64,000 nucleotides of DNA from an uncultured Bacteroidota bacterium (GCA_903838055.1 CAILWV010000018.1:1-64000); one strand, 5' to 3'. Shown: positions 53,961 to 63,305, numbered from the stretch's first letter. Program-made: numbers and translations. The notes: a model not told the origin generated them from the letters alone.

Positions 53961-54536
53961 ATGAGTGTTGTTACAGAAAAAAGATTAAAAGACAGAAGTG
54001 GTTCTAAATGTGAAATCAGCGGAAGTGATGAAAATTTAGTTCTATACATAGTAGCTCCAAAAACTGAGGCTACTCCGGAAAACTGTATTTTAATTACAAA
54101 GTCTTTGAAAGATCAAATTGAAAATCCAGAAACTACCAATGCAAATGACTGGCGTGGATTAAGTGATAGTATGTGGAATGAGAATCTTCCGGTGCAAATT
54201 GTTTCTTGGAGAATGCATGCAAGATTAAAAAATATGGATATGTTAGAAATGATGTATCTTGATGAAGATGCTTTAGAATGGGCAAAAGCCACAGGAGAAG
54301 CAGATGATGATGAAGGAAAAATAGTACACAAAGATTCAAATGGAAATGTTCTTTTAGACGGTGATTCTGTTGTATTAATAAAAGATTTAGATGTAAAAGG
54401 TGCTACTTTTACAGCTAAACGTGGCGCTGCAGTTCATAATATTAAATTAGTTTGGGACGATGCAACTCTTATTGAAGGACGTGTTGAAGGACAACATATT
54501 TATATTTTAACGCAATACGTTAAGAAAACGAAGTAA
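53961..54536 (+). CDS. phnA: PhnA-domain protein
   Basis: A 191-residue cytoplasmic protein. The C-terminal 60 residues (DGDSVVLIKDLDVKGATFTA onward, ending IYILTQYVKK) are the PhnA domain. The N-terminal region, where other PhnA proteins have a four-Cys zinc ribbon, has only one Cys (SKCEISGSDE), so the ribbon is degenerate. Despite the name, PhnA proteins are not shown to break phosphonates. Function uncertain. Confidence 0.82.
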   Translation: MSVVTEKRLKDRSGSKCEISGSDENLVLYIVAPKTEATPENCILITKSLKDQIENPETTNANDWRGLSDSMWNENLPVQIVSWRMHARLKNMDMLEMMYLDEDALEWAKATGEADDDEGKIVHKDSNGNVLLDGDSVVLIKDLDVKGATFTAKRGAAVHNIKLVWDDATLIEGRVEGQHIYILTQYVKKTK

Positions 54537-54596
54537 TTTTTAGTCAGGAATTACACTAATTTTCACAAATGAAAATGGAGTTGTAATTACACAAAT

Positions 54597-54627
54597 AAAA
54601 AGCGTCCTGAAATTCAGGACGCTTTTT
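54597..54627. terminator. Bidirectional terminator between phnA and ALDH
   Basis: AAAAAGCGTCCTG (54597-54609) pairs perfectly with CAGGACGCTTTTT (54615-54627). The genes on both sides converge on it and both strands offer a U-run. Confidence 0.92.
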
Positions 54628-54652
54628 ATATACTCTATGTTCTAACTATAAA

Positions 54653-56206
54653 CTACAAATCAAATTTTATTCCTTGTGCTAAAGGTAAACTTGTAGTGTA
54701 GTTAATTGTATTAGTTTGTCTTCTCATATAAGCTTTCCAAGCATCTGAACCAGACTCACGGCCGCCACCAGTTTCTTTTTCGCCACCAAAAGCACCTCCA
54801 ATTTCTGCTCCTGAAGTACCTATGTTTACGTTTGCAATTCCACAATCAGAACCAGCAACGGATAAAAAGGCTTCAGCTTCACGAAGATTATTGGTCATTA
54901 TTGCAGAAGATAATCCTTGGGCAACACCATTTTGGATTGCTATTGCATCGTGTACATCACCAGAATATTTAATAAAATATAATACCGGTGCAAATGTTTC
55001 GTGTTGAACAATTTCAAAATCATTTTTAGCTTCCGCAATAGCTGGTTTTACATAACAACCACTTTCATATCCTGCTCCAGAAAGAACGCCACCTTCAACA
55101 AGGATTTTTCCTCCTTGGGCAACTACTTTTTCTAAAGCTTGGTTGTACATTTCTACTGCATGGGTGTCAATAAGTGGACCAACGTGGTTGTTTTGATCTA
55201 AAGGATTTCCAATTCGTAATTGTCCGTAAGCACCAACAATAGCATCTCTAACTTTATCATATATGCTTTCGTGGATGATTAATCTTCGTGTAGATGTACA
55301 ACGTTGACCTGCTGTTCCTACAGCTCCAAATACAGCTCCGATAACCGTCATTTTAATGTCGGCATCTGGAGTTACAATAATTGCATTATTTCCTCCTAAT
55401 TCTAATAACGAATTTCCTAAACGAGCCGCACATGCCTGCGCTACAATTTTACCCATTCTAGTAGATCCTGTTGCAGAAACTAAAGGAACACGTTTATCGT
55501 GTGTCATTAATTCTCCAACTTTATAGTCGCCATTGATTAAGCAAGAAATTCCTTCGGGAAGGTTATTTTCTTTTAATACTTCGGCAATTATATTTTGACA
55601 AGCTATTCCGCAAAGAGGTGTTTTTTCAGATGGTTTCCAAACGCAAACGTCACCACAAATCCAAGCTAATGCGGTATTCCAAGCCCATACTGCCACCGGA
55701 AAGTTGAATGCCGAAATGATTCCTACTACTCCTAACGAGTGGTATTGTTCGTACATGCGGTGACCTGGACGCTCAGAGTGCATAGTTAATCCGTGCAATT
55801 GACGTGAAAGCCCTACTGCAAAATCGCAGATGTCGATCATTTCTTGTACTTCGCCATAACCTTCTTGAAGAGATTTTCCCATTTCGTAAGAAACAAGTTT
55901 CCCTAGAGCTTCTTTATTTTTACGTAATTTATCTCCAAACTGACGTACAATTTCACCACGTTGTGGAGCTGGCATTAGTTTGAAAGTTTTAAAAGCTTCG
56001 GTAGCGGTTTGCATTACTTTTTCGTAATCTTCGGGAGTAGTAGTTTTTACTTTTCCTATTAATTGACCGTCTACTGGGGAGTAACTTTCAATTATTGATC
56101 CGTTAGAAAAATTATTGTTTCCAGTTGAAGTTCCTTCATTAATGGCTTTTACACCTAAAACTGCTAGTGCTTCGACCATTCCGAATTGTTGTGCAATTGT
56201 TGACAT
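54653..56206 (-). CDS. ALDH7-family aldehyde dehydrogenase
   Basis: NAD(P)-dependent aldehyde dehydrogenase of the antiquitin (ALDH7/AmaB) branch, whose known members oxidise alpha-aminoadipic semialdehyde in lysine degradation. Landmarks: FNFPVAVWAWNTALAWICGD, the catalytic Glu in LLELGGNNAI and the catalytic Cys in GTAGQRCTSTRRL. I start at ATG 56206 (MSTIAQQFGM, 517 residues), because a -7 TATTTTTG (complement of 56243-56250) overlaps the longer reading. It lies 388 nt after the 3-hydroxyanthranilate dioxygenase gene, so a role in tryptophan catabolism is possible, but the sequence favours ALDH7. Confidence 0.92.
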   Translation of the reverse strand: MSTIAQQFGMVEALAVLGVKAINEGTSTGNNNFSNGSIIESYSPVDGQLIGKVKTTTPEDYEKVMQTATEAFKTFKLMPAPQRGEIVRQFGDKLRKNKEALGKLVSYEMGKSLQEGYGEVQEMIDICDFAVGLSRQLHGLTMHSERPGHRMYEQYHSLGVVGIISAFNFPVAVWAWNTALAWICGDVCVWKPSEKTPLCGIACQNIIAEVLKENNLPEGISCLINGDYKVGELMTHDKRVPLVSATGSTRMGKIVAQACAARLGNSLLELGGNNAIIVTPDADIKMTVIGAVFGAVGTAGQRCTSTRRLIIHESIYDKVRDAIVGAYGQLRIGNPLDQNNHVGPLIDTHAVEMYNQALEKVVAQGGKILVEGGVLSGAGYESGCYVKPAIAEAKNDFEIVQHETFAPVLYFIKYSGDVHDAIAIQNGVAQGLSSAIMTNNLREAEAFLSVAGSDCGIANVNIGTSGAEIGGAFGGEKETGGGRESGSDAWKAYMRRQTNTINYTTSLPLAQGIKFDL

Positions 56207-56250
56207 TGTATATTTTTTAGTTTTGTTCTTTAGATTATTAAGCAAAAATA

Positions 56251-56452
56251 GTAGATTATTTTGAATAATTGATAATTAAGTGGGCATCTTGATTAAGGGT
56301 AAAATTTAAACACGATTGGCACGAATTTTCACGGATTGAATCTGCAAAAGGCAGATACTTCCTAACAGGTCTTTTTGGTTCTTGGTTTTGGAAACCTTGC
56401 AGGAGTTAAATACCTATTAATATTTGATTATTTCAAATTTCTTTTGATTTTT
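56251..56452. other. Non-coding DNA with repeat relics
   Basis: No gene is supported. GATTGGCACGAATTTTCACG resembles ATTACACTAATTTTCACAAA at 54550-54570. CCTAACAGGT..CCTTGCAGGAG resembles AACCTGTTAG at 38909, an element type common in Flavobacterium intergenic DNA. The region then passes into element copy 3. Confidence 0.4.
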
Positions 56453-56595
56453 TAGCCCAGATAGAAATGTAAAGCCCGGAACAAAAAAAGTAAGAATTTC
56501 TTGTTTTAAAAAAGCGACCAAAGGAAGCTATTTTTATTACAATAGAAATATTACTTTTTATGTGAGGACTTGAAATGTAGAGCTGGATTAGCTAC
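56453..56595. repeat. Dispersed structured intergenic element, copy 3
   Basis: The plus strand opens TAGCCCAGATAGAAATGTAA and closes CTTGAAATGTAGAGCTGGAT then TAGCTAC, the most complete of the three copies. The interior is AT-rich with self-complementary ACAAGAAATTCTT-type sequence. Its end overlaps the stop codon of the dioxygenase gene. Confidence 0.65.
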
Positions 56596-57140
56596 TAAAA
56601 ACTTTCTTTTTCTACAAATTTTGGGTTGGTTTCCATAATGGTTCCACATTTTTTGCAGGTGCGTTTTTCAATTGAATTATAGAACTCTTTGAAATGGGGA
56701 AGAAAATCATTTTCGATGTTGTGCAATTCAAAGTAGGCTTCGTGGAGTTTGTGGTTGCAGTTTTCACAAAACCAAAGCAGTCCATCGGTGAAGCCTTTTC
56801 CGTCACGTTTTCTTTCTATTACCAGTCCTATAGAATTTTCGGTACGGCTTGGTGAATGCGGAGTTTTAGCAGGAAGTAAGAACATATCGCCTGCAGAAAG
56901 GTGCATGGTTTTTTTTTGGCAGTCTTCTTGAATATAAACTGTGATATCGCCTTCTAGTTGATAAAACAATTCTTCGGTTTCGTTATAGTGGTAATCTTTA
57001 CGAGCATTAGGGCCTGCAACAATCATGACAATATAATCACCCGAATCTACATAAATATTTTTATTGCCTACTGGAGGAACTAAAAGATGTCTGTTTTGCT
57101 CAATCCAATTGGATAGATTAAATGGTTTTAGAGTTGCCAT
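56595..57140 (-). CDS. 3-Hydroxyanthranilate 3,4-dioxygenase
   Basis: Opens the ring of 3-hydroxyanthranilate to 2-amino-3-carboxymuconate semialdehyde, the branch to quinolinate and NAD or to complete tryptophan degradation. The 181-residue cupin has the Fe(II) ligands in KDYHYNETEELFYQLEGD and KTPHSPSR. The C-terminal rubredoxin-like site has both CxxC pairs (FCENCNHK and CKKCGT) typical of bacterial enzymes. The gene lies 64 nt downstream of the secreted endonuclease-like gene, with a terminator between. Tryptophan dioxygenase is at 3.2-4.1 kb. Confidence 0.95.
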   Translation of the reverse strand: MATLKPFNLSNWIEQNRHLLVPPVGNKNIYVDSGDYIVMIVAGPNARKDYHYNETEELFYQLEGDITVYIQEDCQKKTMHLSAGDMFLLPAKTPHSPSRTENSIGLVIERKRDGKGFTDGLLWFCENCNHKLHEAYFELHNIENDFLPHFKEFYNSIEKRTCKKCGTIMETNPKFVEKESF

Positions 57141-57174
57141 AACTTATTTTTTTACGAAATTACTAAAAATAAAA

Positions 57175-57196
57175 AAGGTTAGCCTAAGCTAACCTT
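57175..57196 (-). terminator. Terminator of the endonuclease-like gene
   Basis: AAGGTTAGC (57175-57183) pairs perfectly with GCTAACCTT (57188-57196). On the minus strand it follows the gene stop by 7 nt and is followed by six Ts. Confidence 0.88.
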
Positions 57197-57203
57197 GAAA
57201 ATA

Positions 57204-58331
57204 TTATTTTGTTTGTTTTATAAGATAGATATACACCGGAAAGTGGTCACTAAAACCTACATCATTAATAGAGTGTCTTAGCGGGTAGCCTTTGTACTGC
57301 CCTGTAGTTTGTATCATAAAAGGTTTGTTGTAAATGCCGGCTTTCCAATATCTGAAAGAGGAATAATCTGGGTTTACAAATTGTTGGGAAACCATTATTT
57401 GGTCGAAGATATCCCCTGCATCTCTATAAAATAAAGAAGCATTGCCTTCTTTTGCCATTTGTTCGAATGGGTTGTAGATATCACCAGATTCTTTTAGTTC
57501 GGTTTTTTTAAGTTTAGCTCCTAGAGCAACTTTTACGCTACGATTATATGAACCATCATTTAAATCGCCCATAGTAAGAATTTTAGCATTTGGATTTATC
57601 TTTACTAAAGAATCGATTATTTTTCTATTTAATGCTCCAGCGGCTTCTCTAAATGGGGAACTTTTCTTTTCACCTCCTGAACGAGATGGCCAGTGGTTAA
57701 CAATAATATTTATTTCTTCGCCATCTAAAAAACCTGTAACTAATAATTGGTCACGGGTAAAAACTCTTTCCGAATTAAGTTCAATTTCCGATTTATCATC
57801 TGAAGCATCATCGGTTTCTGCTTTCTTTTTAGAAGAATTATCCATTTGTTTTTTATAAATAATCAATGGAATATTAATTGAACTAGTAACTTTAAAATGT
57901 TTCTTTTGGTACAATAATGCTACGTCAATACCTCTATGGTCAGGTGAATCGTAATGCACGATACCATAATCGGAAACAGCCAATTTAGGTTGCTTTATTA
58001 AATCTTCTAGAACACCACGGTTTTCAATTTCGGCACCTCCAATAAAGGTTGGTGGATTTGGATTTTTTTTATCTTCAATTGGTCCTACGCCTATTTCAGA
58101 TAATACTCTAGATAAATTTTCAAGTTTTTGATGGTATTTTTTTGACGTCCAGTTTTGCGCTCCAGAAGGCAACCATTCTTCATCGATAATTTTAGGGTCG
58201 TTAATTGTGTCGAATAAGTTTTCAAAATTATAAAAAGCAACTGTATGAACTAGGTAGTTTTTTGCTTGTGCGTTACTTTTATTAATTGCGATTAAAGCAA
58301 TAAAAAGCACTAAAAAGGATTTAATTTTCAT
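57204..58331 (-). CDS. Secreted endonuclease/exonuclease/phosphatase-fold protein
   Basis: A 375-residue protein with a signal peptide (cut near KSNAQ) and an EEP fold. Family motifs are FYNFENLFDT (metal-binding Glu), HYDSPDHRGIDVALLY, IIVNHWPSRSGGEKKS (NHWPSR), TMGDLNDG (GDxN) and the terminal SDHFPVYIY (SDH). Likely cleaves phosphoester bonds outside the cytoplasm, in DNA, RNA or small phosphates; the substrate is not resolved. It is divergent from the TonB receptor gene, suggesting a shared uptake function. Confidence 0.9.
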   Translation of the reverse strand: MKIKSFLVLFIALIAINKSNAQAKNYLVHTVAFYNFENLFDTINDPKIIDEEWLPSGAQNWTSKKYHQKLENLSRVLSEIGVGPIEDKKNPNPPTFIGGAEIENRGVLEDLIKQPKLAVSDYGIVHYDSPDHRGIDVALLYQKKHFKVTSSINIPLIIYKKQMDNSSKKKAETDDASDDKSEIELNSERVFTRDQLLVTGFLDGEEINIIVNHWPSRSGGEKKSSPFREAAGALNRKIIDSLVKINPNAKILTMGDLNDGSYNRSVKVALGAKLKKTELKESGDIYNPFEQMAKEGNASLFYRDAGDIFDQIMVSQQFVNPDYSSFRYWKAGIYNKPFMIQTTGQYKGYPLRHSINDVGFSDHFPVYIYLIKQTK

Positions 58332-58403
58332 AAATTGTATATTAATTTATTGTCAAGTTTTTATAAACTCAGGGTCAAAAGTAGTAATATTATTAAAATA
58401 ATG

Positions 58404-58411
58404 TACCTTTG
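58404..58411 (+). promoter_or_regulatory. -7 promoter element of the TonB receptor operon
   Basis: TACCTTTG is an exact match to TAnnTTTG, 59 nt before the ATG. No TTG box is seen at the expected distance, which may indicate dependence on an activator. Confidence 0.5.
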
Positions 58412-58470
58412 TAGGCTGTTAAGTTTTTACTAAGGCTTCAGTATTAAGAAAAATTAATTTAAATCAATTT

Positions 58471-61275
58471 ATGAAAAAGCTTGTCATTAGTTTATTATTT
58501 GTGATGCAAGTGTGTTTTGTTTTTGCTCAAACTGGAACTGGATTCTCAGGAAAAGTAGTAGATTCGAAATCACAAAAACCATTGCAAGATGTTATTGTAT
58601 CTGTTCAAAACACGAATTTAACAGAGGTTTCAGATTCCCAAGGTAAATTTACATTTAAAAATGTTACTGAAGGTAGTCAATTAGTTTTAGTTAAAAGTGC
58701 TGGATACAAAGACCAGTTGGTAACAATTGATGTTGTTAAAGGGAAAGTTTTAGATTTAGGTGTAGTTGTTTTAGATGAAGACATTACTCAAGAGCAACAA
58801 TCTGGATTAATTGCAATTACCGACAATGATTTGGGAGATGATAATAGCGGCTCAGAAAGTACTTCAAGTTTATTGCAAGCATCTCGAGATGCTTTCAATC
58901 AATCGGCAGCTTTCAATTGGGGACAAGCTCGTTTTAAAGTTCGTGGGTTAGATAGTGCCTATGGTACTACTATGATAAACGGAATAGTAATGAATAAAAT
59001 TTATGATAGCCGTCCGCAATTTAGCAATTGGGGTGGACTAAACGATGCCACAAGAAATCAAGAATATACAAATGGTTCAGCTCCATCTGATTACAGTTTT
59101 GGAGGTATACTAGGGACAGAAGAAATAAATACTAGAGCATCTTTGTACCGTCCAGGAAATAGAATTTCTATGGCTGGAACTAATACTAATTACTCGGGAA
59201 GATTAATGGGAACTTCGGCATCGGGTATGCGTAAAGATGGTTGGGCATATGTTGTATCAGCTTCGAGACGTTTTACTAATGCAGGATATTTTGAAGGAAC
59301 TACTTATAGTGCTAATTCATTCTTTGCAAGTGTTGAAAAGAAATTTACAGATAAACACAGTATTAACTTTACCTCAATTTACGGACAAAATAATCACGGT
59401 AAAAACTCTCCGAATACTCAAGAAGTAAATGATTTAAAAGGAATAAAATATAATTCTTACTGGGGTTACCAAAATGGGGTGAAAAGAAATTCTAGAGAAA
59501 AAAGAGTGGAAGAGCCACTTTTTATATTAAGTGATTATTGGAAAATTTCTTCAAAAACAACATTAAATACAAATGTATCTTATCAATTTGGTTCAATAGG
59601 AAATTCAAGATTAACTTACCAAGGAGCTGATAATCCAGATCCTACTTACTACAAAAGTTTACCAAGTTATTATCTATCAACTTATGATAGTAATGGTGTC
59701 TTAGCTCCTGAATTTACTGAAGCAGACCAAGCAAGAACTTCTTTTCTTGCTGATGGGCAATTGAATTGGGGAAAAATGATTTATTCTAATCAAAATAGCG
59801 GTGATGGCCACAGTTTTTATACCTTATATGAAGATCGTACTGATGACAAATTATTTACTGCTAACACCTTATTAAATTCACAACTAGCAGATCACATTTT
59901 ATTTAATGGTGGGGCAACTTATAGAAATTTAAATTCTCATAATTTCCAAAACATGTTGGATTTATTAGGAGGAAGTTATTACAAAGATATTACATTATTT
60001 GGTGTAGGATTGAACCAACAACAATCTGATTTAAACAATCCAAATAGAATTGTTGGAATTGGAGATACTTTTGGATACAACTACAATTTAACATCTAATA
60101 ATATTGATGCTTTTACCCAATTCAAATTTAATTATAAAAAAGTTGATTTTTATATAACTCAATCCTATTCTCGATCTGAATACCAAAGAGAAGGATTATA
60201 TAAAAACGGATATTATCCAACAAATTCATATGGCAAAAGCGAAAAATTAAGTTATGACAACTTTGGTTTTAAAGGTGGTTTAACTTATAAAATTACAGGA
60301 AGACAATTCTTGAGTTTTAATGGAGTTTACATGTCTAAAGCCCCATCATTAAGGAATGTATTTAATAATGCTCGTGTAAATAATAATGTAGTGGATGGAA
60401 TTAGCAATGAAACCATTTCTAGTTTAGACGCAAGTTATATAATTAGTGCTCCAAAATTAAAAACTAGATTAACTGCTTATTTTTCTAAAATTCAAAATCA
60501 AACCGAAACAGCTTTCTTTTTTGGTGATGGAGCGGGTATAGATGATCCAACGACTACTGCTAATGAAAGTAATGCTTTTGTTGCAGAAACAGTTACACAT
60601 ATTAACAAAAGAAATTTAGGTTTAGAGTTTGGAGCTGAATATCCAATTACTTCTACATTAAAAGCGACTTTAACTGCTGCTTATGGAGAGTATATTTATG
60701 ATAATAATCCAAATGTTACTTTAAATGAAGATGCATTGGCAACAGCAAGTAACACGAAACCTGTAATAAATTACGGAGAAGCAAATCTCAAAAATTACAA
60801 ACAATCGGGTATGCCGCAACAAGCAGCATCTTTTGGTTTAGAATACAGAGATCCTAAATTTTGGTGGGTTGGTGCTAACTTAAATTATCTTGGAGCTAAT
60901 TATATTGATGTTGCACCTATAACAAGAACCGCTCGTTTTTATGACGATGCAGCACTTGCGCCTGGAGTTCCAGCAACAGATGCTAGTTTGTCTAGAGGAC
61001 AAGAATTGTTAAAGCAAGAAAAATTTAATGATTTCACTTTATTAAACCTAACAGGTGGAAAATCTTGGAAAATCGATAATAAAATGATTGGATTTTTTGC
61101 AAGCGTTAACAATGTATTGGATGTTGCTTACAAAACTGGTGGTTTTGAACAAGCAAGAAACTCTAATTTTACTCAAATGAACCAAGATGTCTCTAGCGGA
61201 CATCCTGCATTTGCTCCGAAATATTTCTATGGTTATGGTAGAACGTATTTCTTAAACTTATACATTAATTTTTAA
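58471..61275 (+). CDS. TonB-dependent receptor with carboxypeptidase-like domain
   Basis: A 934-residue outer-membrane transporter. Signal peptide (cut near CFVFAQ), CarboxypepD_reg-like domain (about 25-105; GFSGKVVDSKSQKPLQDVIV), a plug domain (about 130-235, FKVRGLDSAYGTTMINGIVM), then a 22-strand barrel with many Tyr and Asn and a final NLYINF. It is followed 10 nt later by a choice-of-anchor J lipoprotein and then by a DUF5689 lipoprotein, a typical Bacteroidetes surface uptake unit. The substrate is unknown; no SusD is present. The divergent secreted phosphoesterase suggests a phosphate-containing substrate (inference). Confidence 0.92.
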   Translation: MKKLVISLLFVMQVCFVFAQTGTGFSGKVVDSKSQKPLQDVIVSVQNTNLTEVSDSQGKFTFKNVTEGSQLVLVKSAGYKDQLVTIDVVKGKVLDLGVVVLDEDITQEQQSGLIAITDNDLGDDNSGSESTSSLLQASRDAFNQSAAFNWGQARFKVRGLDSAYGTTMINGIVMNKIYDSRPQFSNWGGLNDATRNQEYTNGSAPSDYSFGGILGTEEINTRASLYRPGNRISMAGTNTNYSGRLMGTSASGMRKDGWAYVVSASRRFTNAGYFEGTTYSANSFFASVEKKFTDKHSINFTSIYGQNNHGKNSPNTQEVNDLKGIKYNSYWGYQNGVKRNSREKRVEEPLFILSDYWKISSKTTLNTNVSYQFGSIGNSRLTYQGADNPDPTYYKSLPSYYLSTYDSNGVLAPEFTEADQARTSFLADGQLNWGKMIYSNQNSGDGHSFYTLYEDRTDDKLFTANTLLNSQLADHILFNGGATYRNLNSHNFQNMLDLLGGSYYKDITLFGVGLNQQQSDLNNPNRIVGIGDTFGYNYNLTSNNIDAFTQFKFNYKKVDFYITQSYSRSEYQREGLYKNGYYPTNSYGKSEKLSYDNFGFKGGLTYKITGRQFLSFNGVYMSKAPSLRNVFNNARVNNNVVDGISNETISSLDASYIISAPKLKTRLTAYFSKIQNQTETAFFFGDGAGIDDPTTTANESNAFVAETVTHINKRNLGLEFGAEYPITSTLKATLTAAYGEYIYDNNPNVTLNEDALATASNTKPVINYGEANLKNYKQSGMPQQAASFGLEYRDPKFWWVGANLNYLGANYIDVAPITRTARFYDDAALAPGVPATDASLSRGQELLKQEKFNDFTLLNLTGGKSWKIDNKMIGFFASVNNVLDVAYKTGGFEQARNSNFTQMNQDVSSGHPAFAPKYFYGYGRTYFLNLYINF

Positions 61276-61285
61276 TAACAATATT

Positions 61286-61879
61286 ATGAAATCAATTCAA
61301 TTTAAGAGCCTGTTTTTTATGGCAATGATGGTTGTGTTAGTTACAGGTTGTACAAAAGATAGCGATGCTACTGTTGACGAACCTTTAAATACATTATTTG
61401 CGGAGAATTTTAATGATTCTAACTTATCTTCAAGTGGGTGGATAACTTATGCACAAACTGGAACTAAACAATGGAGTCAAGGTATTTATAAAGGAGATGG
61501 ATATGCTCAATTTAGTTCTTATGGTTCTGGACAACCAGTTAATGTATCTTGGTTAATTTCGCCGGCATTAAACATGGATAATCAAAGTGGTGAAAAATTA
61601 TATTTTCAATCTTGTCAAGATGGTTATGTTCACAGTATAGATAACTCTCTAGAACTTTATGTATCTAGTGATTATGATGGTGTTAACTTTAATAATGCAA
61701 ATTGGGTGAAAGTTAATTTCACTTGTCCTACACAAGATTCTACTAGATATGTATACATAAATTCAGGATTTATCGACTTATCTAAATATACTGGAACCCT
61801 ACGTTTCGCTTTTAAGGTAAAAGGAACTACTTCTTTATCTGGTGGATACCAAATTGATAATGTTAGAGTTTTTTATTAA
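61286..61879 (+). CDS. Choice-of-anchor J domain lipoprotein
   Basis: A 197-residue lipoprotein (lipobox VTGC near residue 22). The mature part is a choice-of-anchor J, jelly-roll-like domain (LFAENFNDSNLSSSGWITYA at the start, GGYQIDNVRVFY at the end). Probably surface exposed and associated with the TonB receptor 10 nt upstream. Function unknown; such domains often bind glycans or partner proteins. Confidence 0.85.
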   Translation: MKSIQFKSLFFMAMMVVLVTGCTKDSDATVDEPLNTLFAENFNDSNLSSSGWITYAQTGTKQWSQGIYKGDGYAQFSSYGSGQPVNVSWLISPALNMDNQSGEKLYFQSCQDGYVHSIDNSLELYVSSDYDGVNFNNANWVKVNFTCPTQDSTRYVYINSGFIDLSKYTGTLRFAFKVKGTTSLSGGYQIDNVRVFY

Positions 61880-61898
61880 TATAAAATAACAAGAAAAT

Positions 61899-63257
61899 AT
61901 GAAAAATATAATTAAATCTTTAGTATTTGTTTCTCTATCAGCATTAGTTTTTACTGGATGCACAGATAGTGATAAAACCTACAAAACGGAGACACAACAA
62001 ATTCAAACGTATACTTTACCAACTAATAAATCAGTCGCTACAATTGTTGCTGCTACAACTGCAACACCTACATTGTATACATTAGATGACACCATAGAAG
62101 CATATGTAACTTCTAATGATGCTGCTGGAAATTTTTATAAATCTATTTCTTTTCAAACTATACCAACAGATTTATCTGCTCCTATAGGATTTAGCGTTTC
62201 TGTAGATAAATCTATGCTCTTTTCAGATGGTTTTACTCCAGGTAGAAAAGTATATATTAAACTTAATGGATTAGCAAGAGGAATTGTTTTTGGATCTATG
62301 TTAATTGGAGTTTTAGATTCTAGTTCTTCAACTGGAATTTCTGGAATTTCTAAATTTGATTTGAATAACTTTTTATTCCCATCAGAAACGATTGTTTCTG
62401 AAGATACATTTGTAAGACATATGACGTTAGCACAAGCGTTAACGAATAGTAATTTAAATACACTTATTGAAATTGATAATACTTCATTTGCAGATAATTC
62501 TATTGCAAGAACTTATTTTGATGTGGATAATGGTGGTTATGCTACTAATCACACATTAATTGATAATACAATTGGAGATATTACCCCAACTGTAAATAAA
62601 TATTGTAGAGTTAGCCAATATGCACCTTTTTCTGTAGGAAATGTTCCTTCTGGAAGAGGAAGCATCAGAGGAATTATGACGAAATACAATTCTGATTATC
62701 AATTTTTAGTTCGTAATGAAAATGATTTTAAACTTACTTCTGAAAGAGCCTACACATTTTTTAGTACATTAAATGAAAGTTTTGCTACTGCAGTTACAAG
62801 TCAAATATCTTTTCCAAAATATTTAAATTTTGCTACTGTTGGAACAAAAAAATGGAAAGTTCCTACTAGTGGTGGAGTAATAGAAATGTCTGCTTATAGT
62901 GGTGCTGTTGAAAAAAGCAAAGCATATTTTGTGGTTCCTGTAAATATGGATGCAGCAAGTACACTAAAATTTGATTTAAAAGTAAGTTACTTTACCAATT
63001 CAACTGGATTTAAAGTGTACAGAAGTTCTGATTATGTTCCAGGAATGAACATTAATAATGCTACTCTATATGATATTACTACTAGTTTAAGTCAACCAAT
63101 GCCAACTGCAAACGCTACATTAACAGCATTATCTTATACTATACCAGCTAGTGTTACAGGAAATGGTTATTTTATATTTGAATATTCAGGAACGAATATT
63201 TCAACAGGTCCTCCTGTTACAACTACTATTGATATTGATAACATTATAGTAAACTAA
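61899..63257 (+). CDS. DUF5689 lipoprotein with C-terminal anchor-J-like domain
   Basis: A 452-residue lipoprotein (lipobox FTGC near residue 20). The N-terminal half is DUF5689-like (IEAYVTSNDAAGNFYKSISF, VYIKLNGLARGIVFGSMLIG), an OB-like beta fold. The C-terminal half resembles a choice-of-anchor J domain, ending DIDNIIVN, similar to the preceding gene. Third gene of the receptor operon, closed by a terminator. DUF5689 proteins often accompany extracellular nucleases in Bacteroidetes, in line with the divergent endonuclease-like gene (from memory). Confidence 0.85.
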   Translation: MKNIIKSLVFVSLSALVFTGCTDSDKTYKTETQQIQTYTLPTNKSVATIVAATTATPTLYTLDDTIEAYVTSNDAAGNFYKSISFQTIPTDLSAPIGFSVSVDKSMLFSDGFTPGRKVYIKLNGLARGIVFGSMLIGVLDSSSSTGISGISKFDLNNFLFPSETIVSEDTFVRHMTLAQALTNSNLNTLIEIDNTSFADNSIARTYFDVDNGGYATNHTLIDNTIGDITPTVNKYCRVSQYAPFSVGNVPSGRGSIRGIMTKYNSDYQFLVRNENDFKLTSERAYTFFSTLNESFATAVTSQISFPKYLNFATVGTKKWKVPTSGGVIEMSAYSGAVEKSKAYFVVPVNMDAASTLKFDLKVSYFTNSTGFKVYRSSDYVPGMNINNATLYDITTSLSQPMPTANATLTALSYTIPASVTGNGYFIFEYSGTNISTGPPVTTTIDIDNIIVN

Positions 63258-63274
63258 CAATACCTTATTATTAG

Positions 63275-63305
63275 AAAAGCTGTTCCCTTAGAACAGCTTT
63301 TTTTT
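63275..63305 (+). terminator. Terminator of the TonB receptor operon
   Basis: AAAAGCTGTTC (63275-63285) pairs perfectly with GAACAGCTTTT (63291-63301) around a 5-nt loop, followed by a T-run. Confidence 0.9.
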
